This document shows, piece by piece, positions 36,076 to 47,827 of a stretch of 64,000 nt of DNA. How positions within the stretch are numbered: position 1 is the first letter of the stretch; each line of letters opens with the position of its first letter. This stretch comes from Ciona savignyi. Lineage: Eukaryota; Chordata; Ascidiacea; Phlebobranchia; Cionidae. The translations under genes were made by a program, and so were the position numbers. A model generated the notes under the pieces. It saw only the letters and a list, made by a program, of their open reading frames with translations, did not search any database and had not been told where the DNA came from. Location: NCBI GenBank assembly GCA_000149265.1, contig CH001285.1, forward strand, positions 2,378-66,377. The letters run 5' to 3'.

Positions 36076-37068
36076 ATGAAGGTCATTTATGCCGGTTATG
36101 CCAAAACTGGTACTAAAACCATGGCAGCAGTGTTCCAAGAGTTTGGATACAATACATACGACTGGCTGGAAAACTTTTGGTACCTGGGAAAAGAATGGCG
36201 CAAGCTAATAAAATATGGAGGAACAGCTGAGGACTTTAAGAGAATGTACATAGGCGTTGATGCAGTCCTCGATAGTCCGTGTTATCTGTTTTGGGAGGAA
36301 ATCTTAAAAGCTTACCCAGATGCCAAAGTAAGAAAAGTATTTACCACAAGTCTTCAAATAGGACAATAGGATTTATAATTGCACTGTTTACAGATTGTGG
36401 TTTCTATTCGAGATGAGGATTCTTGGTACCGAAGCAACCTAACTCAATTGACATCCATTGATTCTGATCCTTTGTATATTCTAATGCAAGTTTTGTCGTA
36501 TTCTGGATGGCAATATTTTCGATTCACAGAGTCTATCAGTATGTAGCCTGCATTCCTATGCGATATTCAGTTTAAACCGATAAGGGACTAATTAATGTTA
36601 CCATTGCATAGTTTTTTATACAGAATCTCTTTGTAGTGCAAGTAGATATATCTTCACGCCGACGGTGGCCTTGGTCCAAATATGACAAAAGCGAACTGGT
36701 AATGAAACGTTTGTATAAAACCCACAACGCAAACATCCTTCTTGTAAGTGTGCAAACATGAAGTTTGCGCTCATAACCCTATACAACATTGACCACATTT
36801 ACAACAGAATGCACCAAAGGACAAGCTGCTTGTGTACAACTTCAAAGACGGATGGGCTCCACTGTGCGAATTTCTTGGCGAAGAGATTCCTAATAAACCG
36901 TTTCCTCACGCAAATGCGCGTGCTTCCATTATAAGGGATTACATGGAAAGCCATCCTATCATGATTAGAATGATGAGAGAGATGATGTTTTCCCTTGGAA
37001 TTTCGACTTTGCTTGGCGCCTACGGCGGGTACACAATTTACAAAAACCTAAGTTTCTTAAAAGGTTGA
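36076..37068 (+). CDS. Sulfotransfer_4-like membrane-anchored protein, copy 3
   Basis: The exons are 36076-36327, 36394-36538, 36637-36743 and 36808-37068, with consistent GT/AG sites; predicted length 254 residues. By family, a sulfotransferase-fold enzyme using PAPS, but the substrate is unknown. P-loop GYAKTGTKT is at residues 6-14, the VVSIRDEDSWYRS block follows exon 1, RRRWPWSKYDKSEL is in exon 3, and GWAPLCEFLGEE and FPHANARAS are in exon 4. The hydrophobic segment FSLGISTLLGAYGGYTIY suggests a single C-terminal membrane anchor. A TGA at 37066-37068, where other copies have a Trp or Cys codon, removes the last 11 residues. This lies beyond the fold, so the gene may still function. Confidence 0.85.
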
Positions 37069-37712
37069 ATGAACTCGGCAACATCGTGGTTAAAAACTTG
37101 GTAGATGTTTAACTTAATGTCGCTGTGTTTTATTAATTTAACGTAAACAGACGTCAGCGACAATTTCTTAAGTACGGACCATTCTTGGCAATTGTCCTTG
37201 TGTGCACAAAGTCCATTCTAACTGATATTACAAAAGGTCTGATGTGTAAGTTTTTTTAAAATAATATGTTAACGAACTGATATTCTAAAAGATATAAAAT
37301 CTAGTTACCTTAAAATACTATGTTTAACTGAGTATTAGGAATTAATGAACCATTATTAAAGAACAAACTTATACTCGATTTCATTTAGTAACTAAAGAAT
37401 GTCAACCACTTGTTTAACCACCTTTTAAATACAATTTGTATGCTATGTGTTTGTGCAAGCCGTGTCCCTAACCACATTTGGTGTATTTTATATACCATTT
37501 AGTTTGTTTGGGTCCTTGAGGTTGCATACCGATATTGTTATTCATTGCTATTAAACAATACACGTTGTTGTCAAATATGTGCACATTAGGTCCAAGTTAT
37601 CTCACTTTCCAGAAAGTTTCAACCGGAATGCCATAGTTTTGTTTCTGAAAGCATAAACGCATGGGTCCCTTACCAAACCAATGTTTTTTTTCAAGTGCAC
37701 TTAACGAAAGAA
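37069..37712 (+). repeat. 3' flank of copy 3, left of the mariner insertion
   Basis: Diverged version of the shared sulfotransferase 3' flank, interrupted by a Tc1/mariner-type element; the flank resumes at 39087 and continues to about 39900. Short piece of SINE tail at about 39378-39450. Confidence 0.65.
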
Positions 37713-37714
37713 TA

Positions 37715-39084
37715 CAGGGTGACCTAAAAAAAACGGGCCCCAAATCTAATTAGGCCCCATTTCTTAGTGTTTTGTGCGAATGACATAAAACTTTGGTCAT
37801 AACTAGTTTAATATATTTAAAACATCACCTCAAAACACCAGAGTCGTTGGCCGTTTTTTCTTCGTTCTACAGCATGTGTTCTAGATGTCCACCATTTAGC
37901 TCCGTGCCTTTCTTGAGGCGCAGCACAAAGTTGTCCATAACGTTTTTACAAACTGACTTTGTAATGGCTCTCATCTCCTCCCTGATGGCTTCCTTGAGTT
38001 CTGTGATAGTTCTGGATTTCTCTGCGTACACTCTGTCCTTAAGATAGCCCAAAGAAAAAATCTGGGGGGCTTAGGTCCGGGCTATAGCCTAGGGTGCCCA
38101 CTCAAAATTAGTCTTGAGACTGATCACCCGGCCTGCGAAGTTCTCTTTCAGCCAATCTCGGGACAGGTTTGAGGTGTGAGAACTTGTCCCGTCTTGCTGG
38201 AACCAGAACTTTCTCATGAGCGACGGGTAAAGTGTTTGAAGCTCACTTTTGAAGGTTTTGAGGACGTTCACATAACGCTCCTTGGTGACTGTCACTGCTG
38301 CGCCAGATTCTTCGATGAAGATTGGTCCGATAATGCCTCTGGCCGAGATCGCAGCCCACACCGTGCACTTAGGAGAGTGCAGGGGCTTGGTGGCTACTTC
38401 ATTGGGTCTGGACGATCCCCAGAAGACATTTGTCTTGGAGTTTGCCTTTCCGTCAAGATGAAAGTGGGCTTCATCTGAGGTCCAAAGGAGGTTAAGGAAA
38501 CTTGGTGTCTCCTCGATCTTGTCGAGCATCTTAACTGCCATAGCCTTTCTCTGCCTCTTGTCTGAGACTGTAAGGGTCTGTAGGGTCTGTATTCTGTATG
38601 GGTAAGCCCTGATATCATTCACCAGCACTCTCCTGCAAATCTCACGGGACATACCTAGGGATTGACTGCGCTTACGCACAGATCGTTTTGGATTCTGTTG
38701 GAGAGACTCTCTTACATTTTCGATAAGCTCGGCTGTTCGCTTCTTGGGACGTCCTGAGTTGGTTGGATGGTTCTCACTGGCAGCATTGAGGTTCTCCACA
38801 GTGCCGTATTTCTCAAAATAGTCCACCCAGTTCTGAATTCTGCTTTTGGATGGAGCCTTTTTATATTCGAACTGACGCATGAAACTGTCCTGGGTTTTCT
38901 TAAACGAACCTGTCTTGTAATAAAATTTAACACAGTATATTCTTTGTTTCAGCTCCCACTGGGGTCTTGCTATACTCACATTTAATAATTCTGACATGTG
39001 TTGTAAAATAAGGGAAATTGGTAAATAAATAAAAAAGATATCATCTGAAGTGTACACGGGGCCCGTTTTTTTGGGGTCACCCTG
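37715..39084 (-). mobile_element. IS630/Tc1/mariner-type transposon, 1370 bp
   Basis: The element is bounded by TA at 37713-37714 and 39085-39086. Terminal inverted repeats start CAGGGTGACC and continue to an AAACGGGCCC block about 26 bases in. It has one transposase gene on the minus strand (see separate entry). The unoccupied target is visible in the paralogous flanks of copies 1 and 2 (AAAAAAATATTCGTG near 1721 and 31672), so insertion followed duplication. Confidence 0.9.
37867..38997 (-). pseudogene. Mariner-type transposase, frameshifted
   Basis: The likely ATG is at 38997 (MSELLNVSIARPQWELKQRI). N-terminal helix-turn-helix regions (PSKSRIQNWVDYFEKYGTVE; KKRTAELIENVRESL) are followed by the DDE/D catalytic part: first Asp in WTSDEAHFHLDG, second Asp in FWFQQDGTSSHTS, third Asp in a SPDLSPPD-like block. 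The frame is open to 38089, then breaks around the third catalytic Asp (about 38050-38090) and resumes as YLKDRVYAEKSRTITELKEA to 37867. At least two small indels are needed to explain this. The spacing between second and third Asp is about 41-43 residues, but it is uncertain because of the break. Inactive as sequenced. Confidence 0.85.
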
Positions 39085-39377
39085 TATTAGTGGTAAAACC
39101 ACATATTTTTTTAATTAAAGCATCTTGTCAACGGCTAAAGTAAAAAAAAATAAATTGCTTAAACAGCTTGATTTAGTTTTTTACGGCTTCGGGGAATTCC
39201 CCCTTGCTTTAGTACATACATTTCTAGGCTACCCTTGAGAAAAATACTTTTGCAAAGAAATTTCGATCTATGTGCGGTCGGAAATAACACGTGGCCCTCT
39301 CTTATCACGGTATTTAATTTTTTTGGCGAGTACCAATGGTAGTGATTCCAGTATGTTTGTACCTAGACAGAGCCGCT

Positions 39378-39450
39378 GTAAAGGATAGGATATTCATTTT
39401 TATCCCCGTGAATGGGAAAACCAAGGGGGTTAACACACGGACAATCGTCA
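39378..39450 (-). mobile_element. SINE tail fragment
   Basis: Only the tail part (TATCCCCGTGAATGGGAAAA, GGGGGTTAACACACGG) is present, inside the copy 3 flank. Confidence 0.6.
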
Positions 39451-39946
39451 GATCACACAATCGTCATAAAGTTTAGTAATAGTGGAGAAGTTCGTTTTGA
39501 TATAAAGGTCTTAATTGTGTATCTCCAGCTTAAAAACGTCCTAGTTTCCTTGCTTAATTTTTAAATATTAAATAAAATTTAAGACATTCTATGGCAGGAT
39601 TTTGCGTGAGAGCCCTTTATGTAATGACAGTTTGCATTGGAGAGATAGGGAAAATAATTGGTTGAACGACAACAGAAATCCGACCAATACGTTAGAGTCT
39701 TTACTGCACCTTACTGCAATATAAAACAGAATTAATGCGTGATTGATGTCAACATTGAATTAGTACGCATTTTGATTCGCTATGCTTAGTGCGACGAATT
39801 TGAAGCGCTATGTGGTCTAAAAGAAGTAACGCATTGAATAAATTTAACAAGAGCAATCATATGTAAGCTTACCTAAGAGGTGGCTAGTAATACTTTTATA
39901 GCAAGGATAAATCGATTTCTTAATTAATTTCCTACTTAAAGGACAC

Positions 39947-40803
39947 CCAGAAAGATTTCTATCATGCGAGATCAAGGGGTAGATGTAAAAGAAGATCACG
40001 TGGTTCGTTGAAAACTATGAAGTTAAGTGGTAGCTCCCGAGCGTCGCCAAGCGGTAGCACGATAGTTGTTGCAAATGACGTCACATCGGCACCACGTCAC
40101 GCCAATGAGGATTTGTTGGATTTGACGAAACCAGTAGAAAGAAGTAACTCATGGTAAAATAAATATTTTAATATTTAATTTGCGCTGTTATCCTCATTAT
40201 GCAAATTGCAAGGACACACAAAACCAACCGTTGTCTAAATCGGCCGTGTCATTTTACAAGGAAATAAGTATTTACTGTGTTCTTTTAAGCGTCTAATTAG
40301 AAAATGAACGAAATCACCTCAACCAATTCCTTTCACAAGAAAATCACCTCAATCCAGTAAATTTAAAGATTTAAACCCATGAAAATCGAATGTCTGAATT
40401 ATATCAATACAGAGCTCCGTGAAACCGACATTAGATAATCTGATGATTGCCCGTGTGATAACCCTCTTTTGTAATATCAAAAGATAATACATAAACACAG
40501 TAATTTATCGTTGTGTTGCAGGCAAAAGTTCATTTCCGAGATACCAGCGACCGATCTGAGCAGCGAGAGTGACAAACCATCGAACCTGAATGCTAATTCC
40601 TCAGTGTTCCAACCAGTTTATCGCACGCCGGTTGATCACCCACAGAACCGCCCCCCTTTGGGTGAGATCCAGATCAACGATGTGAAATGGGAGGCAGTCG
40701 ATGGGATGGTGAACGCTAGATGGTTACGTAACAATTGCGATTTTGACGATCGCGAAACCATGTATGCGTCCCAGTCAGCGGATATTACAAACAGTAGAAG
40801 CAC
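39947..40803 (+). CDS. Two exons of an unrecognised gene (partial)
   Basis: An exon at about 39947-40152 (open frame DTQKDFYHARSRGRCKRRSR ... DLLDLTKPVERSNS, donor TCATG/GTAAAA) joins in phase, through a split Trp codon, to an exon at 40522-40803 (acceptor TTGTTGCAG? read as TGTTGCAG; QKFISEIPATDLSSESDKPS ... NDVKWEAVDGMVNARWLRNN, DFDDRETMYASQSAD; donor ACA/GTAAGT). The composition and phase match support real coding sequence. I do not recognise a family. The first exon is basic and Ser-rich, the second polar. The exons are sandwiched between the 3' flanks of copies 3 and 4, so the rest of the gene is missing here or very distant. The left boundary is uncertain. Confidence 0.6.
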
Positions 40804-40821
40804 AGTAAGTTGGTTGACTAA

Positions 40822-41122
40822 GATACGATAGGATAATTATGTTTATCCCGTGAATGGGAAAAAAAGGGGTTAACACACGGGTAATCGTCAGATCACCCCG
40901 CGCCCATTATTATCGGGTTACCGGAGCTATTGCAGTGTGTTGTATATGATAGACAAGTTCCTTTAATATGGTGGAACCCATTAATCCGCTGGGTTCAGGC
41001 AATGTCCGTTAAGTGCCTTGCCCAAGGACACAACCGACTAGCCAGCGACCAGTTTCGCACCTGCAACCTTTCGATTGAAAGGCGACGCACTTAACCGTTA
41101 GAGTTAGACCAACGGGCCCGAC
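40822..41122 (-). mobile_element. tRNA-derived SINE, full length
   Basis: Reverse-oriented, well preserved, immediately after the donor of the preceding exon. The head has a GTTAGAGTTAGA duplication next to GGGCCCGAC at the right end. Confidence 0.85.
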
Positions 41123-41129
41123 TGGGAAC

Positions 41130-41679
41130 CAATAAGTTTTTGCGAAAAGAAACATATCACCACTTTGTTTATGATATACCAAAAATAATTAGCTATAACC
41201 AGGTACCCGTAGCATTTAAAAAATTTACAATTTACGTAATATGTACAAAACTGTTTTGAAGTTATATTAAAGAAAACGACAAATCGGGATAAAACTTGTT
41301 TGGTAATATTGGTTGACCCATGCAGAAACCAACTAAATATTGTATAAAATACACCAAATGTGGTCAGGGACCCTGTTCGTATATACACATGCAAAATGTA
41401 TTTTACAAATAGAGGTGGTTAAAAACAAGGTTGGCACTCCCTATTTTCGAAATGAAATCCAGTAGAAGTTCATTTTTAACAATGCTTTATTAATTCTCCT
41501 GTGTTAAATATTTTTCATTTTACGGCGAGTAGATGCATCTTTACTGCCTCTGTGGTCAAACTTACTCTTCAGATCTTTTGCAATATTTATTAGAGTAGAC
41601 TTTGTGGACACGATGACAATTTCAAAAATGGTTCGTATTTTATAAAATGTCACTGACGTCTGCTTACCTTAATATATCA
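41130..41679 (-). repeat. 3' flank of copy 4
   Basis: Reverse-oriented shared flank (CACCAAATGTGGTCAGGGACC and related motifs). No separate gene seen. Confidence 0.6.
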
Positions 41680-42746
41680 TTAATGGTAAACCACAACAAC
41701 ATTAATGTAAAAATCTACCAAGTTTATAACCACGATGTTGCCAAGTTCATAGAAACTTGGGTTTTTGTAAATTGTGTACCCGCCGTAGGCGCCAAGCAAA
41801 GCCAACACTCCAAGGGAAAACATCATCTCTCTCATCATTCTAATCATGATAGGATGGCTTTCCATGTAATCCCTTATAATGGAAGCACGCGCATTTGCGT
41901 GAGGAAACGGTTTATCAGGAATCTCCTCGCCAAGAAATTCGCACAGTGGAGCCCATCCGTCTTTGAAGTTGTACACAAGAAGCTTGTCCTTTGGTGCATT
42001 CTGTGCTAAATGTGGTCAATGTTGTATAGTGTTATGAGCGCAAACTTAATTTATGGTGCACACTTACAAGAAGGATGTTTGCGTTGTGGGTTTTATATAA
42101 ACGTTTCAACACCAGCTCGTTTCTGTCAAATTTGGACCAAGGCCACCGTCGGCGTGAAGATAGAACAACTTGCACTGTAAAAAGGTTTTGTATAAAAAAG
42201 AAGTTTTCGACCCTTATGCTATGTCAACTTTAAATAATCCTCTATCGGCCTAAACTGAATATCTCATAGAACTGAATACTACATACTGGCAGACTCCGTG
42301 AAGCGAAAATATTGCCATCCAGAATACGACAAAACTTGCATCAGAATATACAAAGGATTAGAATCAACAGACGTCAGTTGAGTTAGGGCGCTTCGGTACC
42401 AAGAATCCTCGTCTCGAATAGAAATCACAATCTGCACACAGTGCAATTATAAATCGTGTCCTACTTGAATACATGTCGTAAATGCTAATCTTACTTTGGC
42501 ATCTGGGTAAGCCTTTAAGATTTCCTCCCAAAACAGATAACAAGGACTATCGACAACTGCATCAACACCTTTGTACATCCTCTTAAAGTCCTCAGCTGTT
42601 CCTCCATATTTTATTAGTTTGCGCCATTCCTTTCCCAGGTACCACGAGTTTTCCATCCAATCGTATGTATTGTACCCAAACTCTTGGAACACTGCTGCCA
42701 TGGTTTTAGTTCCAGTTTTGGCATAACCGGCATAAATGACTTTCAT
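41680..42746 (-). CDS. Sulfotransfer_4-like protein, copy 4, altered C-terminus
   Basis: The minus-strand exons are 42746-42495, 42431-42287, 42174-42068 and 42000-41680 (274 residues predicted). All core features of the family are intact, including the P-loop (GYAKTGTKT), IRDEDSWYRS, RRRWPWSKFDRNEL and GWAPLCEFLGEE. Compared with copy 5, 11 bases are deleted after the KNPSF codons, so the usual FLKG...TSWLKTW ending is replaced by YELGNIVVINLVDFYINVVV and a few more residues. This makes the C-terminus longer and more hydrophobic. The usual acceptor-like CTATAG before the ATG reads CTATTG here. Tail-to-tail with copy 3. Probably functional or only recently damaged. Confidence 0.8.
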
Positions 42747-43500
42747 TCTTTCCTTTTGTTGCAATAGATGCTGAATTAGGTCAATGGGAGACGTATAGGC
42801 TAGCTACGTTTTGTTCACAGTCGTCAGTCTTGATTCGCCAAAGTTGGGAAATGCTACATTAATGATTCACCCTGAAGAATTGACTTTTGAAGCGTTTCAT
42901 TTTGCGGGTTGCCGGAGGCCATTAAAAGTTGTTAACGAGTGCGGAGAATAAACATCGAAAAGAAGTTTGGTTAGCCAAAAACCAATCCGTTTTGCCTGCA
43001 GATACAAACGCCATACTCGGTGTATAAAATATACTGTGTGACCCTGCCCATACGCAAACATAGAAACCAAAACGATTTTGCAAACAGTGGTGAATAAACA
43101 AACGTTTAACACTCTAAAGTTGTAAAATTAGGTTTTAAAGTCATTATGTCGAAGACACATTCACACATGAACGTGAACATAAAAGCCGAAGTGCAACATA
43201 AGTAATTAATTTAAATTTGGGCATTAATCTCCAGAAAATCAAATGCCAAAACAGTTATGTATGATTAAAACACGTTAATAGTAATACCTTTATGTTACCA
43301 CGAAAAAACACTTAAAGTAAAGATACACAACCGAATAAAGTACATATTACCATTATATACATATCCAAGGTAGAAGCGCGACGTCAGACCGTTTACGGTA
43401 AATATTTTTTCTTTATTTGGAGACCGATTCTCTCTTTTTGAACTGCACAGCGCTTTAAATGCGCCGTGCACTAATTTTGTTTTACATGGCCGTAAGCTAT
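42747..43500 (-). promoter_or_regulatory. 5' flank of copy 4
   Basis: Reverse-oriented version of the shared upstream block (CGGTGTATAAAATATACTG, GTGGTGAATAAACAAACG). It contains no other gene. Confidence 0.5.
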
Positions 43501-45016
43501 TGCCAACTCACACGGCCGTAACCTACTGGTCGCATCGCTGCCGAAGCCGTTCAACCAAATTTTCTCCTGATTTCTCCAATTCAAACTAACATTACAAAAA
43601 GCGCTGTTACTCAAAATCATGCTTTGATTTTTTTACTATTTATAATTAAAGCCTGGATATGCACCCTAAATTCAAAACCCTTCTAACTTTTACTTACAAT
43701 TTTTGAGCCCATACCCCTTCGTACATAGGCAACTTTTTCCCAACAATACAGCCAGAAGATGTACAATTAACACCTTAATTTCATAAATCACTGCTCCACT
43801 ATTACAAAACTTCACAGTTAAATTAAACGAGCACAGCAGCGCTCTGCCCAGCACATACTGAAGTAGCTTAGTGTTATTCTCATGCAAACCACGCACAGCG
43901 GTTTCAAGCACATAGACTTTGGATTTGAAGTTTTATTTCACCAAAGGGATAATAAATTCTTGCACACAAATTGATTCATACAGCTAAACGTTCAAATGAG
44001 AATTTTACCCAGTAATGCAGTCGATCGACCTGTATTCCACTGCACCATGCAGCTCCAATTTGTCGATCGTCATTACTTGATTACGTGGGCAAACGCCAGA
44101 TCAATGGACTCACGATATGTCCACTGAAGACGTAGGTGGATTTAGTCCACAAACAAGACATTAACTTTAGGCCATTATCGCCGGGGTGAACGGCAACATC
44201 AAAACGCCCAGCAAAAAAAAAGCGGTCAAGCCTCACCACCAAAGGTTTTTGAAAAATCTTTGAACTGGTAGATTCCTCCAGGTTAGGCCTAGAAATGTAT
44301 GTAATAAAGCACGGGGGAATTCCCCGAAGTCGTGAAAAACTTTATCAGGCTGTTTACGGAATTTAGCATTTATCATCAGGCTGTTCAAAACTTTATCAAG
44401 CTGTTTACGAAATTTAGCTTCTTTACACTATAGCGCTTAACCATATGCCTTAATTTAAAAAAATGGTAATGGGAACCATGCGTTTATGCTTGCAGAAACA
44501 AAACTATGGCAGTCCGGTTGAAACTTTCTGGAATGTTATATAACTTGGACCTGACGTGCACATATCTGACAACTACACATATTGTGTAATGAACATGGAT
44601 AAGAAGATCGGTTTGTTACCTCATTGACCCATACGCTTCTGCTTGCAGAAACAAACTAAACACTACATAAAATGCAAATGTGGTTAGGGACCCTGCTTGC
44701 ATAAACACATAAAATAAACTGCATTTTAAAAATATAGATGGTTAAACACAAGAAATTCAGTATAAGTTCGTTCTTTAATAAATGTTTGTTAATTCTAAGT
44801 TCTCTGATAAAAATTGAATTTTAGGGTAACAAGATTCATTTTTATTGCGTGTGTACTCATACTTACTTACACATCAGATCTTTGTAATATCAATTAGAAT
44901 TGACTTTGTGGACACGAGGACAATTGCCAAGAACGGTTCGTACTTCATAAAATATCGCTGACATCTGCTTACCTTAAATTATTCATGATAAACCACAACA
45001 ACATTAATGTAAACAT
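43500..45016 (-). repeat. 3' flank of copy 5
   Basis: Reverse-oriented shared flank, matching 1133-2340 with moderate divergence. It carries a perfect GGGGAATTCCCC at 44314-44325. Confidence 0.7.
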
Positions 45017-46020
45017 CTACCAAGTTTTTAACCATGATTTTGCAAAGTTCATCCAACCTTTTAAGAAACTTGGGTTTTTGTAAATTGTATACCCGCCGTA
45101 GGCGCCAAGCAAAGCCAACACTCCAAGGGAAAACTTCATTTCTCTCATCATTCTAATCATGATAGGATGGCTTTCCATGTAATCCTTTATAATGGAAGCA
45201 CGCGCATTTGCGTGAGGAAACGGTTTATCAGGAATCTCTTCGCCAAGAATTTCGCACAGTGGAGCCCATCCGTCTTTAAAGTTGTACACAAGCAGCTTGT
45301 CCTTTGGTGCATTCTGTTGTAAATGTGGGCAATGTTATTGTGTTATAAGCGCAAACGTAATGCATGTTTGCACACTTACAAAAAGGATGTTTGCGTTGTG
45401 GGTTCTATATAAACGTTTCATTACCAGCTCGTTTCTGTCAATTTTGGACCAAGGCCACCGTCGGCGTGAAGATGTAACTACTTGCACTACAAAAAAGCAG
45501 GGAAACACGCTAATTAGTCCCGTATCGAACTAAACTGAATACCACACGCAGGATACATACTGGCAGACTCTGCGAATCGAAAATATTGCCATCCGGAATA
45601 CGACAAAACTTGCATCAGTATATACAAAGGATCAGAATCAATCGACGTCATTTGAGTTAGGGCGCTTCGGTACCAAGAATCCTCGTCTCGAATAGAAATC
45701 ACAATCTGTACGCAGTGCAATTATAAATCGTGTCCTATTTGAAAACATGTCGTAAATGCTGATCTTACTTTGGCATCTGGGTAAGCCTTTAAGATTTCCT
45801 CCCAAAACAGAAAACAGGGACTATCGAGGACTGCATCAACGCCTTTGTACATTCTCCTAAAGTCCTCAGCTGTTCCTCCATATTTTATTAGTTTACGCCA
45901 TTCCTTTCCCAGGTACCAAGAATTTTCCAGCCAGTCGTATGTATTGTATCCAAACTCTTGGAATACTGCTGTCATGGTTTTAGTACCAGTTTTGGCATAA
46001 CCGGCATAAATGACCTTCAT
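45017..46020 (-). CDS. Sulfotransfer_4-like membrane-anchored protein, copy 5 (intact)
   Basis: The minus-strand exons, 46020-45769, 45705-45561, 45486-45380 and 45313-45017, give 266 residues with no lesion. It belongs to the P-loop sulfotransferase fold (Sulfotransfer_4 type). Features in order: P-loop GYAKTGTKT at residues 6-14, LKAYPDAK at the exon 1 end, IVVSIRDEDS-type block (here IVISIRDEDSWYRSALTQ), RRRWPWSKIDRNEL, then GWAPLCEILGEEIPDKPFPH. A C-terminal hydrophobic segment (FSLGVLALLGAYGGYTIY) is followed by a short basic/aromatic tail ending SWLKTW, suggesting a tail-anchored protein with a cytosolic catalytic part. Substrate unknown. Confidence 0.88.
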
Positions 46021-46880
46021 TCTTTTCTTTTGTTGCTATAGATGCTCGATTAAGTCAAGAAGAGACGTGTAAGCGAGCTAGGTTTTTTTTGTAGTCATCT
46101 GTTCATGCAGAAATCATCTGTTTTATTCGACAAGTTAGCAATTCTACGTTAATGGTTAACCGCAATGATATTTACTTTTGAAGCGTTTCAAGAAGGGTGG
46201 AGATAAGCATCGAAACGAAGTTAGGTTACCCACAAACCAATCCGTTTTTGCCTGCTAAAACGAACGGCATGCTCGGTGTATGAAATATACTGTGGGAGTC
46301 TGCTTATACACAAATGTGAAAAAAAGACAGTGGTGATAAAGCAAGTGGTTGACACTCTCGAGTTGTAAATATGGGTTTTGAAGTTTATATGACGAAGCTA
46401 CTTTTGCACATAAACGTAAACATAAAAGCCGAAGTGCAACACACATATCTAATTTAAATTTGGCCAAAATCTCCAGAATTTCAAATGCCAAAAAAGTTAA
46501 GTATGCTTAAAAAACGTTAATTAGTAATACCTTCATGTTACCAGGGAAAAACACTTAAACTAAAAATACACAAGTAAATAAAGTACATATTACCATTATA
46601 TAAAACATCTGAACAAATATACATATCGAAGTAGAAGCTGTTTGGTATCGACGTCCGACCGTTGAAGGCAATTTTTTTTCTTTTTTGGAGACCGATTCTC
46701 TTTTTTTAAACTGCACATTACGTTTCAACTGCGTCGCCCTAACCCACAAGATATTTAAAATGCGAGCAAATACATAAACCGGTTATTTAAAATAATTATT
46801 ATTAAATGTTGAAATAAATCACTTATTAATTATGTTTTACATGGTTGTAAGCTATTGCCAACTCATACGGCCGTAACCTA
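46021..46880 (-). promoter_or_regulatory. 5' flank of copy 5
   Basis: Shared upstream block in reverse (GCTATAGATGCTCGATTAAG next to the ATG). Beyond about 46500 it matches the reverse of 2580-2830 in the first duplicon. Confidence 0.5.
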
Positions 46881-47827
46881 TTAGTCGTGTACCACCTTCT
46901 TTTGGTGCGACCTACTTACACCCGGGTCCTTAACATGGTGAACAGTTTAAACGCGTTGACTCGCACACTCCAAATCTCACTATGGTTGATGGGTGGTTTC
47001 TTTATTGCCTGGACGTTATGCGTTGATCGATTTTCCATTGCAATATTATTACATAAATATACACCTATAACAATTATTAATAAACAATTCGCTTACCAAC
47101 TGTTTTCCCGTAGGTATATATAGATTCAGTATGCAAATATACATGGTGTCATTACAAGCGCCAGTACAATAAAGAAAAGAAAACCACGAGGTTCACGGAA
47201 TTATAAATATTCATTATTACGAAAAATGACCTCACAGTAGTTAACATAGACATTTTAAAAACATTAAATCGAAACCATATTTTGATTTTCAGATGTTACA
47301 GGATTGCTGTCGAAGACCAGTTATTCTCCCTGTCTCACTTAAAATCCTGCAACAGAAAGTCTTAATTTTTTTCCTATTTAGAATTGAAGTTTGGATCTGC
47401 AACCTAACCAAAACCCTCATTACTTTAGCTTAAAATTTTTGAGCTGGTACCCCTCCATACATTGGGAACTTTTCCCCAACAAAACAGCTAGAAGATGCAT
47501 AATCAACACCTTTGTTTCACGAAGCACTGCTTCTGTAGGATATCTCGACCCATTATTTATTCATTTGCGTATATGTTTTATTGATGTCTATGGTAAATCA
47601 TAAATTGCGTCATAACCAAAATACGTAACAATGGCAGTTTATTTGGCAAATGCCTGTACTAGACTAGACCGCATGTTAGAACTTTCTTTCTTTTCGAATC
47701 AGTTAACGTACAGACTGCAGAATACCATTTTTATCCGATATCGTATTTTCCGTCCCGTTTAGAGCCAAAGTTTGGTGAGTGTGTAATGTTTATTATTTTA
47801 TATGTATAGCCGTAAATTACTGATATG
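46881..47827. other. Repeat-derived interval, no gene assigned
   Basis: 47320-47530 is a diverged copy of the 9919-10384 repeat. 47085-47140 resembles 14385-14430 near peptide gene D. An open frame at 46887-47123 has hydrophobic stretches but no recognisable domain or splice context. Confidence 0.4.

Noticed and set aside
46887..47123. 78-codon frame with hydrophobic segments
   Set aside because: No recognisable domain, no splice context, and adjacent DNA is repeat-derived.
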